From Hominenteromicrobium mulieris (GTDB lineage: Bacteria; Bacillota; Clostridia; Oscillospirales; Acutalibacteraceae), in the NCBI RefSeq assembly GCF_020687165.1, contig NZ_JAJEQC010000003.1: DNA of 64,000 nucleotides; one strand, 5' to 3'. Both the position numbers and the translations under genes were made by a program. The notes under the pieces were generated by a model. That model saw only the letters and a list, made by a program, of their open reading frames with translations. It made no database searches and was not told where the DNA came from. This document shows, piece by piece, positions 17,400-26,153 of the stretch. How positions within the stretch are numbered: the stretch's first letter is position 1; every line of letters starts with the position of its first letter.

Positions 17400-17875
17400 T
17401 GAAAAAAATCGTAATCACAGTCCTTGCCGTTGTCGCTGTGCTGGCCATTGCCGTGATCTTTGCGTTTCACAGGACAGACCAACCGTCAGAAATCAACGAG
17501 AACGAAATCGCCCTTCAGATACAACTTGATTTGAAGGAAGATGTGGGACTTCTTATTATTGATAGCGACATCGACGGGCAGAAAGAGAGTGGAGGCATCT
17601 CCAACGCGGATAAAACCATGCTTAAAAAAGACGATTTGATATATTGGTCGATTGATAAGCAACACTACGAAACCGTTTCTGATATGGTTGAGCTTTTATT
17701 GAATTTCACGGTTATCACAGAATACTGCGACCCAAACTATGAGAACATTTATCCTGAAGAATATACGATGCCGATGAAGCCAATTACTTTTACAGCAAAA
17801 TTCGGTGATGCCTATTCGATTAGAATCACTGGCGATAAAGTAAATGGATACCAGGCAATTATGGAACAGGCATAA
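17399..17875 (+). CDS. Small membrane-anchored protein paired with the XRE regulator
   Basis: I do not recognise the family. The 158-residue product starts MKKIVITVLAVVAVLAIAV, a signal-anchor helix, and the rest is predicted outside the membrane with no cysteine lipobox. It is rich in acidic residues and has an FTVITEYCDPNYENIYPEEY segment. It overlaps the end of the XRE gene (TAATG), implying coupled synthesis. It could be the sensory partner of the membrane-tethered regulator; this is inference from position only. Confidence 0.7.
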   Translation: MKKIVITVLAVVAVLAIAVIFAFHRTDQPSEINENEIALQIQLDLKEDVGLLIIDSDIDGQKESGGISNADKTMLKKDDLIYWSIDKQHYETVSDMVELLLNFTVITEYCDPNYENIYPEEYTMPMKPITFTAKFGDAYSIRITGDKVNGYQAIMEQA

Positions 17876-17927
17876 TAAAAACGCAGGGACGGGCAGATTC
17901 ACTTCGATAAATTGAATAGCACATACA

Positions 17928-17970
17928 TAGCCGAGAGGTTTTCATTTTGAAAACCCCTCGGCTATTTTCA
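17928..17970 (+). terminator. Hairpin terminator between the XRE pair and the TOPRIM gene
   Basis: AGCCGAG and GGTTTTC pair with GAAAACC and CTCGGCT around a five-base loop with one mismatch, followed by ATTTTC. Confidence 0.6.
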
Positions 17971-17992
17971 TGTCAGAACGGAGGTGAAACAT

Positions 17993-18961
17993 ATGCCATA
18001 TATCCCGCCGGAGGTGGTAGCGCGAGCCCGTGAGATGGACTTGCTGACCTATCTTCGGACTTATGAACCGCAAGAGCTGGTGCATTTCGGGGGCAGCACC
18101 TACTGCACCCGTGAGCACGACAGCTTAAAAATCTCCAACGGCAAATGGTGCTGGTTTTCCCGTGGAATCGGCGGCTATTCTGCGCTGGACTATCTCATCA
18201 AGGTCAAAGAGATGCCCTTTACGCAGGCGGTCGAAACCATCATGGGAAATCTGTCAGCGGCGCCGCCCGCCTTTGTCCCGGCTCCGAAAATGCCGAAAGA
18301 AAAGGTGCTTCTTTTGCCGCAGGCCAACCGCAGCGTCACCCATGCCGTCGAATACCTGCACCGCAGAGGGATCGACTATGAACTGATCGACTTCTGCATC
18401 CAAACCGGCCGACTTTATGAAAGCTATCCCTATCACAATGTGGTGTTCGTCGGCATGGATGCAGACGGAAAGCCCCGCTATGCTAACCAGCGTGGGATCG
18501 GCTCGGACTTCATCGGGGACGCCAACGGCAGCGACAAACACTATTCCTTTGGAATTCCTGCGGCGGCCGCAAGCGACACGCTCCACCTTTTTGAGTCGGC
18601 GGTGGATCTGCTGTCCTACGGGACGCTGCAAAAGCTGGACGACAAGGGCTGGCGCAGTGAAAACCTGCTCTCCCTCGCCGGGGTCTACAAGCCAAGGGCG
18701 AAAATCGAGGAAAGCAGTCTGCCCGCCGCATTGGTGCGGTATCTTGCCGAGCATCCCCATATCCGTCATGTGGTGTTGCGCCTTGATAACGACGCCACGG
18801 GGCGGATCGCCGCAGAAACCATCAAGGCGCTGCTGCCGAGAAAATATGCGGTCACGGTGGACATCCAGCCGCCCCCGCAGGGTAAGGATTATAATGACTG
18901 CCTTTGTATGCGGCTTGGATTGCCCATCACTAAGCGCGGAGAAAGGAGCAAAGAACGATAA
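17993..18961 (+). CDS. DUF3991/TOPRIM domain protein (primase-like)
   Basis: A 322-residue protein common in conjugative elements of Clostridia. The N-terminal 80 residues resemble the CHC2-like zinc-binding/DUF3991 region (HFGGSTYCTREHDSLKISNG, WFSRGIGGYSALDYLI). The TOPRIM half has FESAVDLLSYG at about residue 200 (catalytic Glu) and VVLRLDNDATGRIAAETI at about 260 (DxD). It probably handles DNA during element replication, as a relaxase-linked or DnaG-like primase. ATG 17993 follows a GGAGG site. An overlapping upstream GTG was rejected. Confidence 0.85.
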   Translation: MPYIPPEVVARAREMDLLTYLRTYEPQELVHFGGSTYCTREHDSLKISNGKWCWFSRGIGGYSALDYLIKVKEMPFTQAVETIMGNLSAAPPAFVPAPKMPKEKVLLLPQANRSVTHAVEYLHRRGIDYELIDFCIQTGRLYESYPYHNVVFVGMDADGKPRYANQRGIGSDFIGDANGSDKHYSFGIPAAAASDTLHLFESAVDLLSYGTLQKLDDKGWRSENLLSLAGVYKPRAKIEESSLPAALVRYLAEHPHIRHVVLRLDNDATGRIAAETIKALLPRKYAVTVDIQPPPQGKDYNDCLCMRLGLPITKRGERSKER

Positions 18962-18999
18962 ACGATTTAATTTTTCAACGATGAAAGGAGTTTTCAATT

Positions 19000-19395
19000 A
19001 TGAGCGAGAAAATCAAGGTGGTACTGCTGGAACCGGGCAAGCTCGCCCGCACTGCCGAGATCGACGCATCCCTTGCCGGGATGCAGAAAGTAGTGGGCGG
19101 TCTGATCGAGCCGTTCTACCCCTTTGAGGAGCAGGTCTGCATCGTCTGCAATGAGGAAAGCAAGATCAACGGAATGCGCCCGAACCGCAGCGTGAAGAAC
19201 GACGACGGCGTGATGGTGGATTTCATCTTCGGCCCCGCCTTTATCTGCGACTGCCGGGGTGAAAATCTGGACAGTCTTTCCGACGAGCAGATCGATCGCT
19301 ACGGCAAGATGTTTCGCTATCCCGAACACCTTGCAAGGGTGAACGGCACGCTGTTCGGTATCCCGTACCGCCCGCAGCCGGAGCAAGAACGCTGA
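19000..19395 (+). CDS. DUF3846 domain protein
   Basis: A 131-residue protein of the DUF3846 family, found in phages and conjugative elements and of unknown role. It reads MSEKIKVVLLEPGKLARTAE, then LAGMQKVVGGLIEPFYPF, IVCNEESKINGMRPNR and IFGPAFICDCRGENLDSLSD. A good AAAGGAG lies upstream, with 38 bases separating it from the TOPRIM gene in the same direction. Length and motifs are normal. Confidence 0.88.
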   Translation: MSEKIKVVLLEPGKLARTAEIDASLAGMQKVVGGLIEPFYPFEEQVCIVCNEESKINGMRPNRSVKNDDGVMVDFIFGPAFICDCRGENLDSLSDEQIDRYGKMFRYPEHLARVNGTLFGIPYRPQPEQER

Positions 19396-19418
19396 TATAT
19401 TTTCGGTTGGTGGCACGA

Positions 19419-19475
19419 TGTTCGGCCTATGGGACGAACGCTATGCACTGTACCAGCAAGCATCGCCGTTGTGAT
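19419..19475 (+). pseudogene. 18-codon gene remnant with following hairpin
   Basis: A short frame beginning MFGLWDERYALYQQASPL and then a stop looks like the N-terminus of a longer element protein cut short. It is followed by a perfect hairpin CCGTTGTG-atac-CACAACGG (about 19,468-19,487). This is a weak call based on its protein-like composition and position between two element genes. Confidence 0.25.
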
Positions 19476-19569
19476 ACCACAACGGCACTTGTCAGGGAAA
19501 TCCCTGAAACCCTTTTCGTCCCCGCCCATGCGGAGGGCGATATTTTTATACCCGGAAGGAGAAAAGCCG

Positions 19570-20012
19570 GTGAACGAACCCATGACCTTTTTGGACTTTT
19601 TCAGCGGTGTCGGCGGTTTCCGCAAGGGCTTTGAGCTTTGCGGTATGGTCTGCAAAGGCCACTGCGAGATCGACAAATTCGCAGACCGCAGCTATCGCGC
19701 GATCCACGATGTAAAGGAGGATGAATGGTATGGCGAGGACATCACCAAAACCGAGCCCGCCGACCTGCCGAGAGTCAACCTCTAGGCAGGCGGATTCCCG
19801 TGTCAGGACATTTCTGTATCTGGCCGGCAAAGAGGGCTTGCCGGAAAACGAAGCTCTCTCTTTTTTGAAATCATTAGACTCCTCAAAGGCACGCCTGCCG
19901 AAGATCGACCCGAATGGCTTGTCCTTGAAAATGTTAAAAATCTGCTCTCCGTTAATCGAGGATGGGACTTTGCGACCGTTCTCCATTCGTTGGCCGAAAT
20001 CGGCTATCATAT
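19570..20012 (+). pseudogene. dcm: C-5 cytosine DNA methyltransferase, amber stop and 3' deletion
   Basis: The frame starts at GTG 19570 (AAGGAG nine bases upstream) and encodes the methyltransferase N-terminus: TFLDFFSGVGGFRKGFELCG (SAM binding), CKGHCEIDKFADRSY. At 19,783 a TAG interrupts NLxAGGFPCQDISVSG, where relatives have Trp, so TGG to TAG is the simplest reading. Past it the same frame continues with the catalytic PCQ loop and PEWLVLENVKNLLSVN. At about 20,012 homology ends abruptly and the sequence becomes the tail of a VirB4 gene. Target-recognition and C-terminal motifs are gone, so the enzyme must be inactive. Confidence 0.85.
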
Positions 20013-20318
20013 CCCACCGCCATCACGCAGAATGTGGAATACCTGCTGGATTCCGTGCAGGCGAGCACGATGCTCTCCAACTCCGAGTTCGTGGTCATGC
20101 TCAATCAGGCGTTCTCCGACCGTGCCAAACTCTCGAAGCTCCTGAACATTTCCGACGAGCAGATGAGCTATGTCACCAACGCCGACGCAGGCTGCGGGCT
20201 GATCAAGTACGGCTCGGCGCTGGTGCCGTTTATCAACCGTTTCCCCAAAGATACCGAGCTTTACCGCTTAATGACGACGCGCCCCGGTGAGGGTGTGTTC
20301 GGCAATGCGCAGAGGTAA
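20013..20318 (+). pseudogene. C-terminal fragment of a VirB4/TraE-type conjugation ATPase
   Basis: About 100 codons match the end of VirB4-family ATPases: TAITQNVEYLLDSVQASTML, VVMLNQAFSDRAKLSKLLNI, ISDEQMSYVTNADAGCGLIK and FPKDTELYRLMTTRP. The corresponding intact gene in element 2 (reverse strand, 56,359-58,719) is 786 residues, so about 680 residues with Walker A and B are missing here. The fragment is joined to the methyltransferase remnant and is followed after four bases by the CHAP hydrolase gene, the normal next gene of the conjugation operon. Confidence 0.85.
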
Positions 20319-20322
20319 AGCC

Positions 20323-22038
20323 ATGCCCGACATCAAAACGAGAGATGCGGTCAAGAAAACTGTAAAGGTGATTGACAAATCGGCGGTAGCCGCCGAGCGG
20401 ATGAAGGATGCCTATGTCCGCACCAAGGACAAGGCGGAGCACAGCGTTTTTGCGGCGGAATCCTCTCCCGAAGAATACGCTGCCGACCGCACTTTGACCG
20501 GGACGGAAACGGCGGCGCACGAAGCTGTTCACGGGCTGGATAAAGCCGGCCGCAAGGGTGTAAAGACCACTAAGGAGAATATCTCCAAGGCAAAGGACTA
20601 TTTTCAGCGAAGAAGAACCGACTTACCGAAAAAGCAGGCGCAAGACGCCATGCGGCGGGTACGCCACTCTGCCGATGCCACGCAAAAGACGATCAAAACG
20701 GTGGATCGCAGCGGTAAGACCATCAAGCAGACGGCAAAATCCACAGGCAAAGCGGCCGTCAAGACCACGCAGGAAACCATCAAGACCGCCCGGACGACTA
20801 TAAAAACGACGCAGGCTGCGGCAAAAACGGCACAGAAAACTGCACAGGCCACGGCAAAAGCCGCCAAAACTGCGGCGCAGACTGCCCGTGCAGCAACAAA
20901 AGCGACTGCGGCAGGCATCAAGGCGGCGGTCAAGGCTACCGCTGCCGCCGTCAAAGCCATCATTGCCGGAACAAAGGCGCTGATTGCTGCCATCGCTGCG
21001 AGCGGATGGATCGCCGTTGTCGTGATTATCGTTGTTTGTCTGATTGGGCTGATCGTCGGTTCTTGCTTCGGCATTTTCTTCTCCGGCGAGGACAGCGGCA
21101 CGGGACAGACCATGCGGCAGGCGGTGCAGGAGATCAATGCCGACTATCAATCGCAGATCGATGCCACAAGGGCAAATCTCACCTATGACAAGCTGGAAAT
21201 GTCCGGCTCCCGTGCAGTGTGGCCGGAGGTGCTGGCGGTGTATGCCGTGAAAACCACCACCGCCCCCGATGATCCGCAGGAGGTCGCTACGGTGGACGAC
21301 AGCAAGAAAGCCATCCTCAAAGATATTTTCTGGCGGATGAACGAGCTATCTTCCCGCACCGAGAGCAAGACCGAGGAGGTCATCACCGAAACTGACGACG
21401 GCCACGGGAACATCGTGGAAACTGCCACGACGGTCACGCACACCTACCTTTATATCACGGTCAGCCACAAAACAGCCGAGGAAATGGCAGAGCATTTTAA
21501 TTTCACCGCCGACCAGCGGCAGCAGCTTTCCGAACTGCTTGCCGAGGAAAACCGCAGGTTGTGGTCTGCCGTTCTCTATGGTATTTATTCCGGGGATGAT
21601 GCCATCGTCAAGATAGCGCTGTCGCAAGTCGGCAATGTGGGCGGTGAACCATATTGGTCGTGGTACGGATTTAACTCCCGTGTGGAATGGTGCGCCTGCT
21701 TTGTTTCGTGGTGCTTTAACGAGTGCGGTTATCTTGATACGGGAACCGCCCCGAAATTTGCCGGGTGCGTCGGCGGCGTTGAATGGTTCCGCAGCCACGG
21801 GCAATGGGCGGATAATACGGTTGAGCCCGCTCCCGGCATGATCGTTTTCTTCGACTGGAACGACCCGAACGGCGCATCCGGCCCGCAGGACGGCGAAGCC
21901 GATCACGTCGGCATTGTGGAAAAATGCGAAAACGGCATTGTCTACACCATCGAGGGCAACTCCGATGATGCCTGCCGCCAGAACCAATATCCCGTCGGGT
22001 ATTATGAAATTCTCGGCTACGGGATTTTGAACCCATAG
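20323..22038 (+). CDS. Conjugation-associated CHAP-domain cell wall hydrolase
   Basis: A 571-residue bitopic protein that would cut peptidoglycan to let the conjugation channel through. Residues 1-215 are Lys/Ala/Thr-rich with long repeats of TAKxxxKTA type, likely a coiled coil on the cytoplasmic side. A strong membrane helix lies at about residues 225-250 (IAVVVIIVVCLIGLIVGS). The extracellular part ends in a CHAP domain with the nucleophile Cys in EWCACFVSWC (about 455) and His in ADHVGIVEKC (about 530). ATG 20323 follows AGAGGT. It is the last gene of the conjugation segment. Confidence 0.85.
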   Translation: MPDIKTRDAVKKTVKVIDKSAVAAERMKDAYVRTKDKAEHSVFAAESSPEEYAADRTLTGTETAAHEAVHGLDKAGRKGVKTTKENISKAKDYFQRRRTDLPKKQAQDAMRRVRHSADATQKTIKTVDRSGKTIKQTAKSTGKAAVKTTQETIKTARTTIKTTQAAAKTAQKTAQATAKAAKTAAQTARAATKATAAGIKAAVKATAAAVKAIIAGTKALIAAIAASGWIAVVVIIVVCLIGLIVGSCFGIFFSGEDSGTGQTMRQAVQEINADYQSQIDATRANLTYDKLEMSGSRAVWPEVLAVYAVKTTTAPDDPQEVATVDDSKKAILKDIFWRMNELSSRTESKTEEVITETDDGHGNIVETATTVTHTYLYITVSHKTAEEMAEHFNFTADQRQQLSELLAEENRRLWSAVLYGIYSGDDAIVKIALSQVGNVGGEPYWSWYGFNSRVEWCACFVSWCFNECGYLDTGTAPKFAGCVGGVEWFRSHGQWADNTVEPAPGMIVFFDWNDPNGASGPQDGEADHVGIVEKCENGIVYTIEGNSDDACRQNQYPVGYYEILGYGILNP

Positions 22039-22154
22039 GAAAATAGCCGCCTGCTTTGGGCGGCTGGTACATAATTTAGCAATGTTCCTTCGCAATACAA
22101 GTAGGTATACAGTGCAGTGAAATCTTCAGACATAATTTTTGCTCAATTCAAACA

Positions 22155-22262
22155 ATATTTTGGCATAAACGCCAACTATATGCTATTGTATAGACAGAAA
22201 ATTCAGGCTTCAGCTATATATAGCTTGAAACTTGATTTTGCAAGCAGTGGTGGCCACCACAG
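22155..22262 (+). promoter_or_regulatory. Leader of the secreted-protein operon with three palindromes
   Basis: Three symmetric sequences sit in about 110 bases: TTGGC-N6-GCCAA (about 22,160-22,175), AGCTATATATAGCT (22,213-22,226) and GTGGTGGCCACCAC (about 22,248-22,261), a perfect 14-bp palindrome 37 bases before the start codon. They may be operators for the nearby LytTR or XRE regulators, or structure in the leader RNA. No clear -35/-10 pair was fixed. Confidence 0.4.
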
Positions 22263-22298
22263 ACAAAAATATTTTTTAGCGAAAGGGTGACAAACTCA

Positions 22299-22757
22299 AT
22301 GAAACCAAAAAGACTGTTAGCGTTGTTGATGGCTGTTGTAACGGTGGTATCCGTATTTACGATTTCCGCCAGTGCGGCTAATACCGAGGATACTTATTAC
22401 ACATATTCTTGGAAAAGCAATTCCCGGTATGACTACACGCCCACCCGAAAAAAGATGAACGCGACTCCGGTTTATCTCAAAACTCAGGAGTACACACTGC
22501 CTTATAACGGATATTATGCCAAAACATTATATGGCACAAGCTCACAGAGCGCGAATCTCTCCGCTTCGGCTTCGGAGTATTGGATTAACAACTATACCGC
22601 TTATGTAATTCGAGCAAACGGTACTTCGGTTTCTCAAATAGGAAAATACGTACGTATCCGGGGTCATTATTCTGACACAACCTATTCGTGGGGTGACTGC
22701 AAGATTGCTTGGAGTCCAGATACAACCAATGCTTCCAATTACACCTATCTCAACTAA
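22299..22757 (+). CDS. Secreted 152-residue protein of unknown function, first gene of an ABC-transporter operon
   Basis: I do not recognise the family. A classic signal peptide (MKPKRLLALLMAVVTVVSVF, cleavage after SASA at about residue 25) leads to a mature part of about 125 residues that is rich in Tyr, Ser, Thr and Asn, has one Cys, and looks like a single beta-rich domain (YTYSWKSNSRYDYTPTRK, ASEYWINNYTAYVI, YVRIRGHYSDTTYSWG). ATG 22299 lies 11 bases after GAAAGGG. It heads a run with a lipoprotein-like gene, two permeases and an ATPase. That layout resembles lactococcin 972-type bacteriocin/immunity operons, but the mature sequence lacks their usual features. Confidence 0.7.
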   Translation: MKPKRLLALLMAVVTVVSVFTISASAANTEDTYYTYSWKSNSRYDYTPTRKKMNATPVYLKTQEYTLPYNGYYAKTLYGTSSQSANLSASASEYWINNYTAYVIRANGTSVSQIGKYVRIRGHYSDTTYSWGDCKIAWSPDTTNASNYTYLN

Positions 22758-22763
22758 ATAGTC

Positions 22764-22800
22764 AGATGTTGCTATGTGCTGAAAAGCACACAGCAACATG
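22764..22800 (+). terminator. Hairpin between the secreted protein and the transporter genes
   Basis: ATGTTGCT and TGTGCT pair with AGCACA and AGCAACAT around GAAA with a single mismatch. The U-tract is weak, so it is more likely a partial terminator or mRNA stabiliser that would give the first gene higher expression than the transporter. Confidence 0.55.
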
Positions 22801-22895
22801 CTATTTATACGTTACATAAACTTAGAATTCTGAATCTATTTGAATGTAGATTTTTATATAATCTTGTAAATCAACTCAATTTAGGAGTTAATATC

Positions 22896-23732
22896 ATGAA
22901 CAAAAAAGCTATAATTTTCACTGTTGCAATTCTTATTCTGCTGGTCGGTGCATCGGTTATTTATTTTACCATGGATCGATCAAGTGAAGCGGAAACGGAA
23001 AATTCATCGTCTATGTCAGCTGCTGAACCCGAAAGCTCGAATTCTCCATTAGAAACGTCAAGCGAAGCACCGACAGAAAGTGAACCAAAAGAAAGTGCTT
23101 CTGAAACAACTTCGTCGGAAGTGAATTCACCGGAAGCCGATGCCCTTATACGGACTTTTGCGGAAATAGGTGAACCCTATACGCTGCACAGTCGGTACTA
23201 TAATCAAGGCGAAGCAAAAACAGAAGATGCACCGTGGCTCGGCTGGGATGGCGACTTAGAGCTTTGTATAACTGATGCTATCGTTAAAGAATATGAGGAA
23301 AGTGATATTAAATATAACTCGGATAGTTCTATCTGGGCAAGATACGCATCCGACTTTGAAGACCCGTGCATACTGCATGTAGAATTATCCCTTAAGAATG
23401 TTGATGCAGAAAACAAAAACGGCGTAAAATATAAATTCAACGCCAATATGTTTGTACTTAGCGCGTATGAAGATCTCCTTCCCGAGAATCAGAACAACCC
23501 GGAGGGGTATACAACCGTCGGAAATTATTATTCTGCATACGAGACCTATTTTGATCCACACGGTCCCGGAGACGATTACTGGAGCTTTGAATTACAGCCG
23601 GGCGAAACACAAAATTTCACAATAGAGTTTTTGATCGACCGCGTATATTTATCGCAAAAAGATCCGTTCTTAGCCATCACCCCCGGCAGAGAAATCTTTT
23701 ACGGCGTTATGCTGCGTGATTTAGCAAAATGA
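22896..23732 (+). CDS. Membrane-anchored extracellular protein of the ABC operon
   Basis: A 278-residue protein of no recognised family. A single N-terminal helix (IIFTVAILILLVGASVIYF) without a lipobox cysteine anchors it. A Ser/Glu/Thr-rich linker covers residues 30-85 and a folded domain of about 190 residues follows (ELCITDAIVKEYEESDIKYN, PCILHVELSLKNVDAENKNG, FELQPGETQNFTIEFLIDR), resembling DUF4352/DUF5027-like immunoglobulin-type extracellular domains. AGGAG lies eight bases before the ATG and the next gene begins 14 bases after the stop. It may be a self-protection or substrate-capture partner of the transporter. Confidence 0.7.
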   Translation: MNKKAIIFTVAILILLVGASVIYFTMDRSSEAETENSSSMSAAEPESSNSPLETSSEAPTESEPKESASETTSSEVNSPEADALIRTFAEIGEPYTLHSRYYNQGEAKTEDAPWLGWDGDLELCITDAIVKEYEESDIKYNSDSSIWARYASDFEDPCILHVELSLKNVDAENKNGVKYKFNANMFVLSAYEDLLPENQNNPEGYTTVGNYYSAYETYFDPHGPGDDYWSFELQPGETQNFTIEFLIDRVYLSQKDPFLAITPGREIFYGVMLRDLAK

Positions 23733-23745
23733 AAGGATAGCCCAC

Positions 23746-24630
23746 ATGAAAAGTCTTAGGCACTTTCTGCAAAATGAGCTCTACAATTTATTTCACAGCA
23801 AATCATTTCTATTTGTGCTGCTGATTTTACTTTTAATCGTAACAGCAGATGATATTTTGGCTTATAAATCATATAAAGATAATTTACAGCTTACTCTTAC
23901 AACTGTAGACTTGCAGGCAGACGGCACTTTTGCCGAATACCCTTTCCTGCAAATCTACACTCTTTATAATTCGTGGATCGGCGGTCGAGCCAATGAAACG
24001 CTGCCGATGGTTTTCTTTTATACGATGCCGGTTTTTGTCGTTATCCCGTACAGCTGGTCTTATCTTGCGGAAGAAAAGAACGGATACGACCGCATTATGG
24101 CATCGCAGCTTGGAAAAGCTTCTTACTTTTTAGGAAAATATGTCTCCACATTCCTTTCAGGGGCTTTAACGGTTTTGCTGCCGATGCTTTTTAGCTTTTT
24201 GCTTGCGTCATGCCTTGTGCCGGCTTATCGCCCGGATATAAACTTTGCCTTATATTATCAAGTAAGCGCAACTAAGCTGCTCGGAAACCTCTACTACGCT
24301 CACCCGTTATGCACAGCTTTCCTGAATATGCTGATGATCGGTATATTTGCCGGTGCATGGGCAACGATTCCGCTTGCACTTTCATTCTTTGAAAAAAATA
24401 AATTTGTGGTTCTTTTTGCACCATACCTTGTACTGCTGTATATCATCGCATCTTTGCAAAAAGCATCCGTATATCGCTCATTTACCGAAACCTCTGTTCT
24501 AAACTACATTTGGATGACCAGTTCATCGTCCAATCAATCTATCGTGGTCTATACGATTATGACGGTTTCACTCATTCTTCTGCCGCTCGCTATTGTTTTG
24601 GAAAGGGGGAAAAACGCAGATGTTTATTAA
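23746..24630 (+). CDS. ABC transporter permease (first of two)
   Basis: A 294-residue integral membrane protein with about six hydrophobic helices (for example FLFVLLILLLIVTADDILA, FLSGALTVLLPMLFSFLLA, IVVYTIMTVSLILLPLAIVL), typical of ABC-2 type permeases. The EEKNGYDRIMASQLGK loop is the kind seen in antibiotic-peptide and immunity transporters. Its last 11 bases overlap the second permease, so the two are probably made in fixed ratio as a heterodimer with the downstream ATPase. Confidence 0.8.
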   Translation: MKSLRHFLQNELYNLFHSKSFLFVLLILLLIVTADDILAYKSYKDNLQLTLTTVDLQADGTFAEYPFLQIYTLYNSWIGGRANETLPMVFFYTMPVFVVIPYSWSYLAEEKNGYDRIMASQLGKASYFLGKYVSTFLSGALTVLLPMLFSFLLASCLVPAYRPDINFALYYQVSATKLLGNLYYAHPLCTAFLNMLMIGIFAGAWATIPLALSFFEKNKFVVLFAPYLVLLYIIASLQKASVYRSFTETSVLNYIWMTSSSSNQSIVVYTIMTVSLILLPLAIVLERGKNADVY

Positions 24631-25477
24631 ATTTTTGGATCACGATTTGCGCTACGGCATAGGGCGTGCTAAAAAGCGCTTAATCGTTACATTTATTATG
24701 TTTTTCTTCCTTTCGATCTATCATTTCTGGACGCTGCGCATTTTCGAGCTCACAGATCCGCAATATCTGGAATCTCCTGTTACAACGGCAGACTATTTCT
24801 TGGCATTGATTGGCGGCTGCGGTAAAGTAAATTTGATCTCCGGCGCAGAAAACGATTTCGTAATGCCGACGATGTGGTTCGTATTCGTTTTGTGGATGCA
24901 GTTTACTTCTCTGTATTATCCGTTTGCAGAATTAAACGGCATAGGCAAACAGCTAATGGTGCTCTCCGGCAGCAGAGGAAACTGGTGGCTTTCAAAATGT
25001 GTTTGGACAATCATCAATACCATTACAAACTATTTGATCGTTTTTGCAGCCAGCACGATTGCCGGATTATGCTTTGGTGCAAAGCCGAGTATGCAGGCAA
25101 ATTGGTATGTTTCGAGAGAGCTCTACATGAAAGTAGACGACCTAACGAGCAGCACCACTTGGAATATTTGGTCGGTATTTTTAATGACCGGCTTCACCAT
25201 GATCGTACTCGCATTGGTGCAGTTGATCTTATCTCTTATTTTGAAACCGGTGCAAAGCTACTTCGTACTTGCCGGCTATTTATTCGCAGGCGCCTATATT
25301 CAAAACCCGGTGTTTTTTGGTAACTATGCCATGGGCGCAAGAAATGCACTGCTTGTGTCAACCGGTCTGACCATGCCGTTCGGTATATTATTGGGAATAT
25401 GGCTCGCTGTGCTTAGTATCGGTATAGGGTATTTTGTGTTCCAATATCGAGACATTCTCGGCTCAGACCTATCGTAG
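24620..25477 (+). CDS. ABC transporter permease (second of two)
   Basis: A 285-residue integral membrane protein with six predicted helices (LIVTFIMFFFLSIYHFWTL, VLWMQFTSLYYPFAE, YLIVFAASTIAGLCFG and others). It starts within the end of the preceding permease gene; ATG 24620 is preceded by AAAGGGGG. It pairs with that permease and the ATPase 22 bases downstream to form an ABC-2-like transporter. The substrate is unknown; the neighbouring secreted protein is the obvious candidate, though that protein has a Sec signal of its own. Confidence 0.8.
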   Translation: MFIKFLDHDLRYGIGRAKKRLIVTFIMFFFLSIYHFWTLRIFELTDPQYLESPVTTADYFLALIGGCGKVNLISGAENDFVMPTMWFVFVLWMQFTSLYYPFAELNGIGKQLMVLSGSRGNWWLSKCVWTIINTITNYLIVFAASTIAGLCFGAKPSMQANWYVSRELYMKVDDLTSSTTWNIWSVFLMTGFTMIVLALVQLILSLILKPVQSYFVLAGYLFAGAYIQNPVFFGNYAMGARNALLVSTGLTMPFGILLGIWLAVLSIGIGYFVFQYRDILGSDLS

Positions 25478-25499
25478 TCATGAAAAGGAGTAAGCCTAT

Positions 25500-26153
25500 A
25501 TGGAAATCGTAGTAAATCATGTTACAAAAACGATCAAGAATATTACCGTCATTGAAGACGTCTCGCTCACCCTTACAAGCGGTACGATCTACGGTCTGCG
25601 CGGTGTGAACGGCTCCGGTAAAACTATGCTTATGCGGTTAATCGCCGGGCTGATCCGCCCGACGGAAGGCACGATCACGATTGATGGTAAGGTACTTGGA
25701 AAGGATATTTCTTTTCCGCCGGACATTGGTATGCTGATTGAAAACCCGGCATTTATCGATCATTATACGGCGGCACAGAACTTAAAGCTGATTGCAAATA
25801 TTCACCGAAAAGTCGGGGAGGAACGTATCCGCGAAGTGTTGGAGCAGGTCGGACTCGGCGCGGATGATCCGCGAAAATACAAGCAGTTTTCACTCGGTAT
25901 GAAGCAGAGATTAGGCATTGCCGGAGCAATTTTGGAATATCCTGCGCTGCTTCTGATTGATGAGCCGACAAACGCACTGGATACAGACGGCATAGAAATG
26001 GTGAGAGATCTGCTTCTTGAGCAAAAGCAGCGCGGCGCACTGATTATTCTGGCATGCCATGATTTTTCTGTTTTGCGCGAGCTGTCCGATGAAATCTACC
26101 TTGTACGGGAAGGACGTGTAACGCCGTATGAAACGCAAGATAAGAGTGAGTAA
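25500..26153 (+). CDS. ABC transporter ATPase
   Basis: A 217-residue nucleotide-binding subunit. Walker A is GVNGSGKTML at about residue 37, the signature is FSLGMKQRLG (the LSGGQ position, with the SLGMKQR form common in bacitracin/lantibiotic-type ATPases) at about 128, Walker B is LLLIDEPTNALD at about 150, and the switch His is in ACHDFS. It would power the two permeases encoded upstream. The closest functional type by signature is the BcrA/immunity ATPase group. Its end overlaps the next gene by 26 bases. Confidence 0.9.
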   Translation: MEIVVNHVTKTIKNITVIEDVSLTLTSGTIYGLRGVNGSGKTMLMRLIAGLIRPTEGTITIDGKVLGKDISFPPDIGMLIENPAFIDHYTAAQNLKLIANIHRKVGEERIREVLEQVGLGADDPRKYKQFSLGMKQRLGIAGAILEYPALLLIDEPTNALDTDGIEMVRDLLLEQKQRGALIILACHDFSVLRELSDEIYLVREGRVTPYETQDKSE

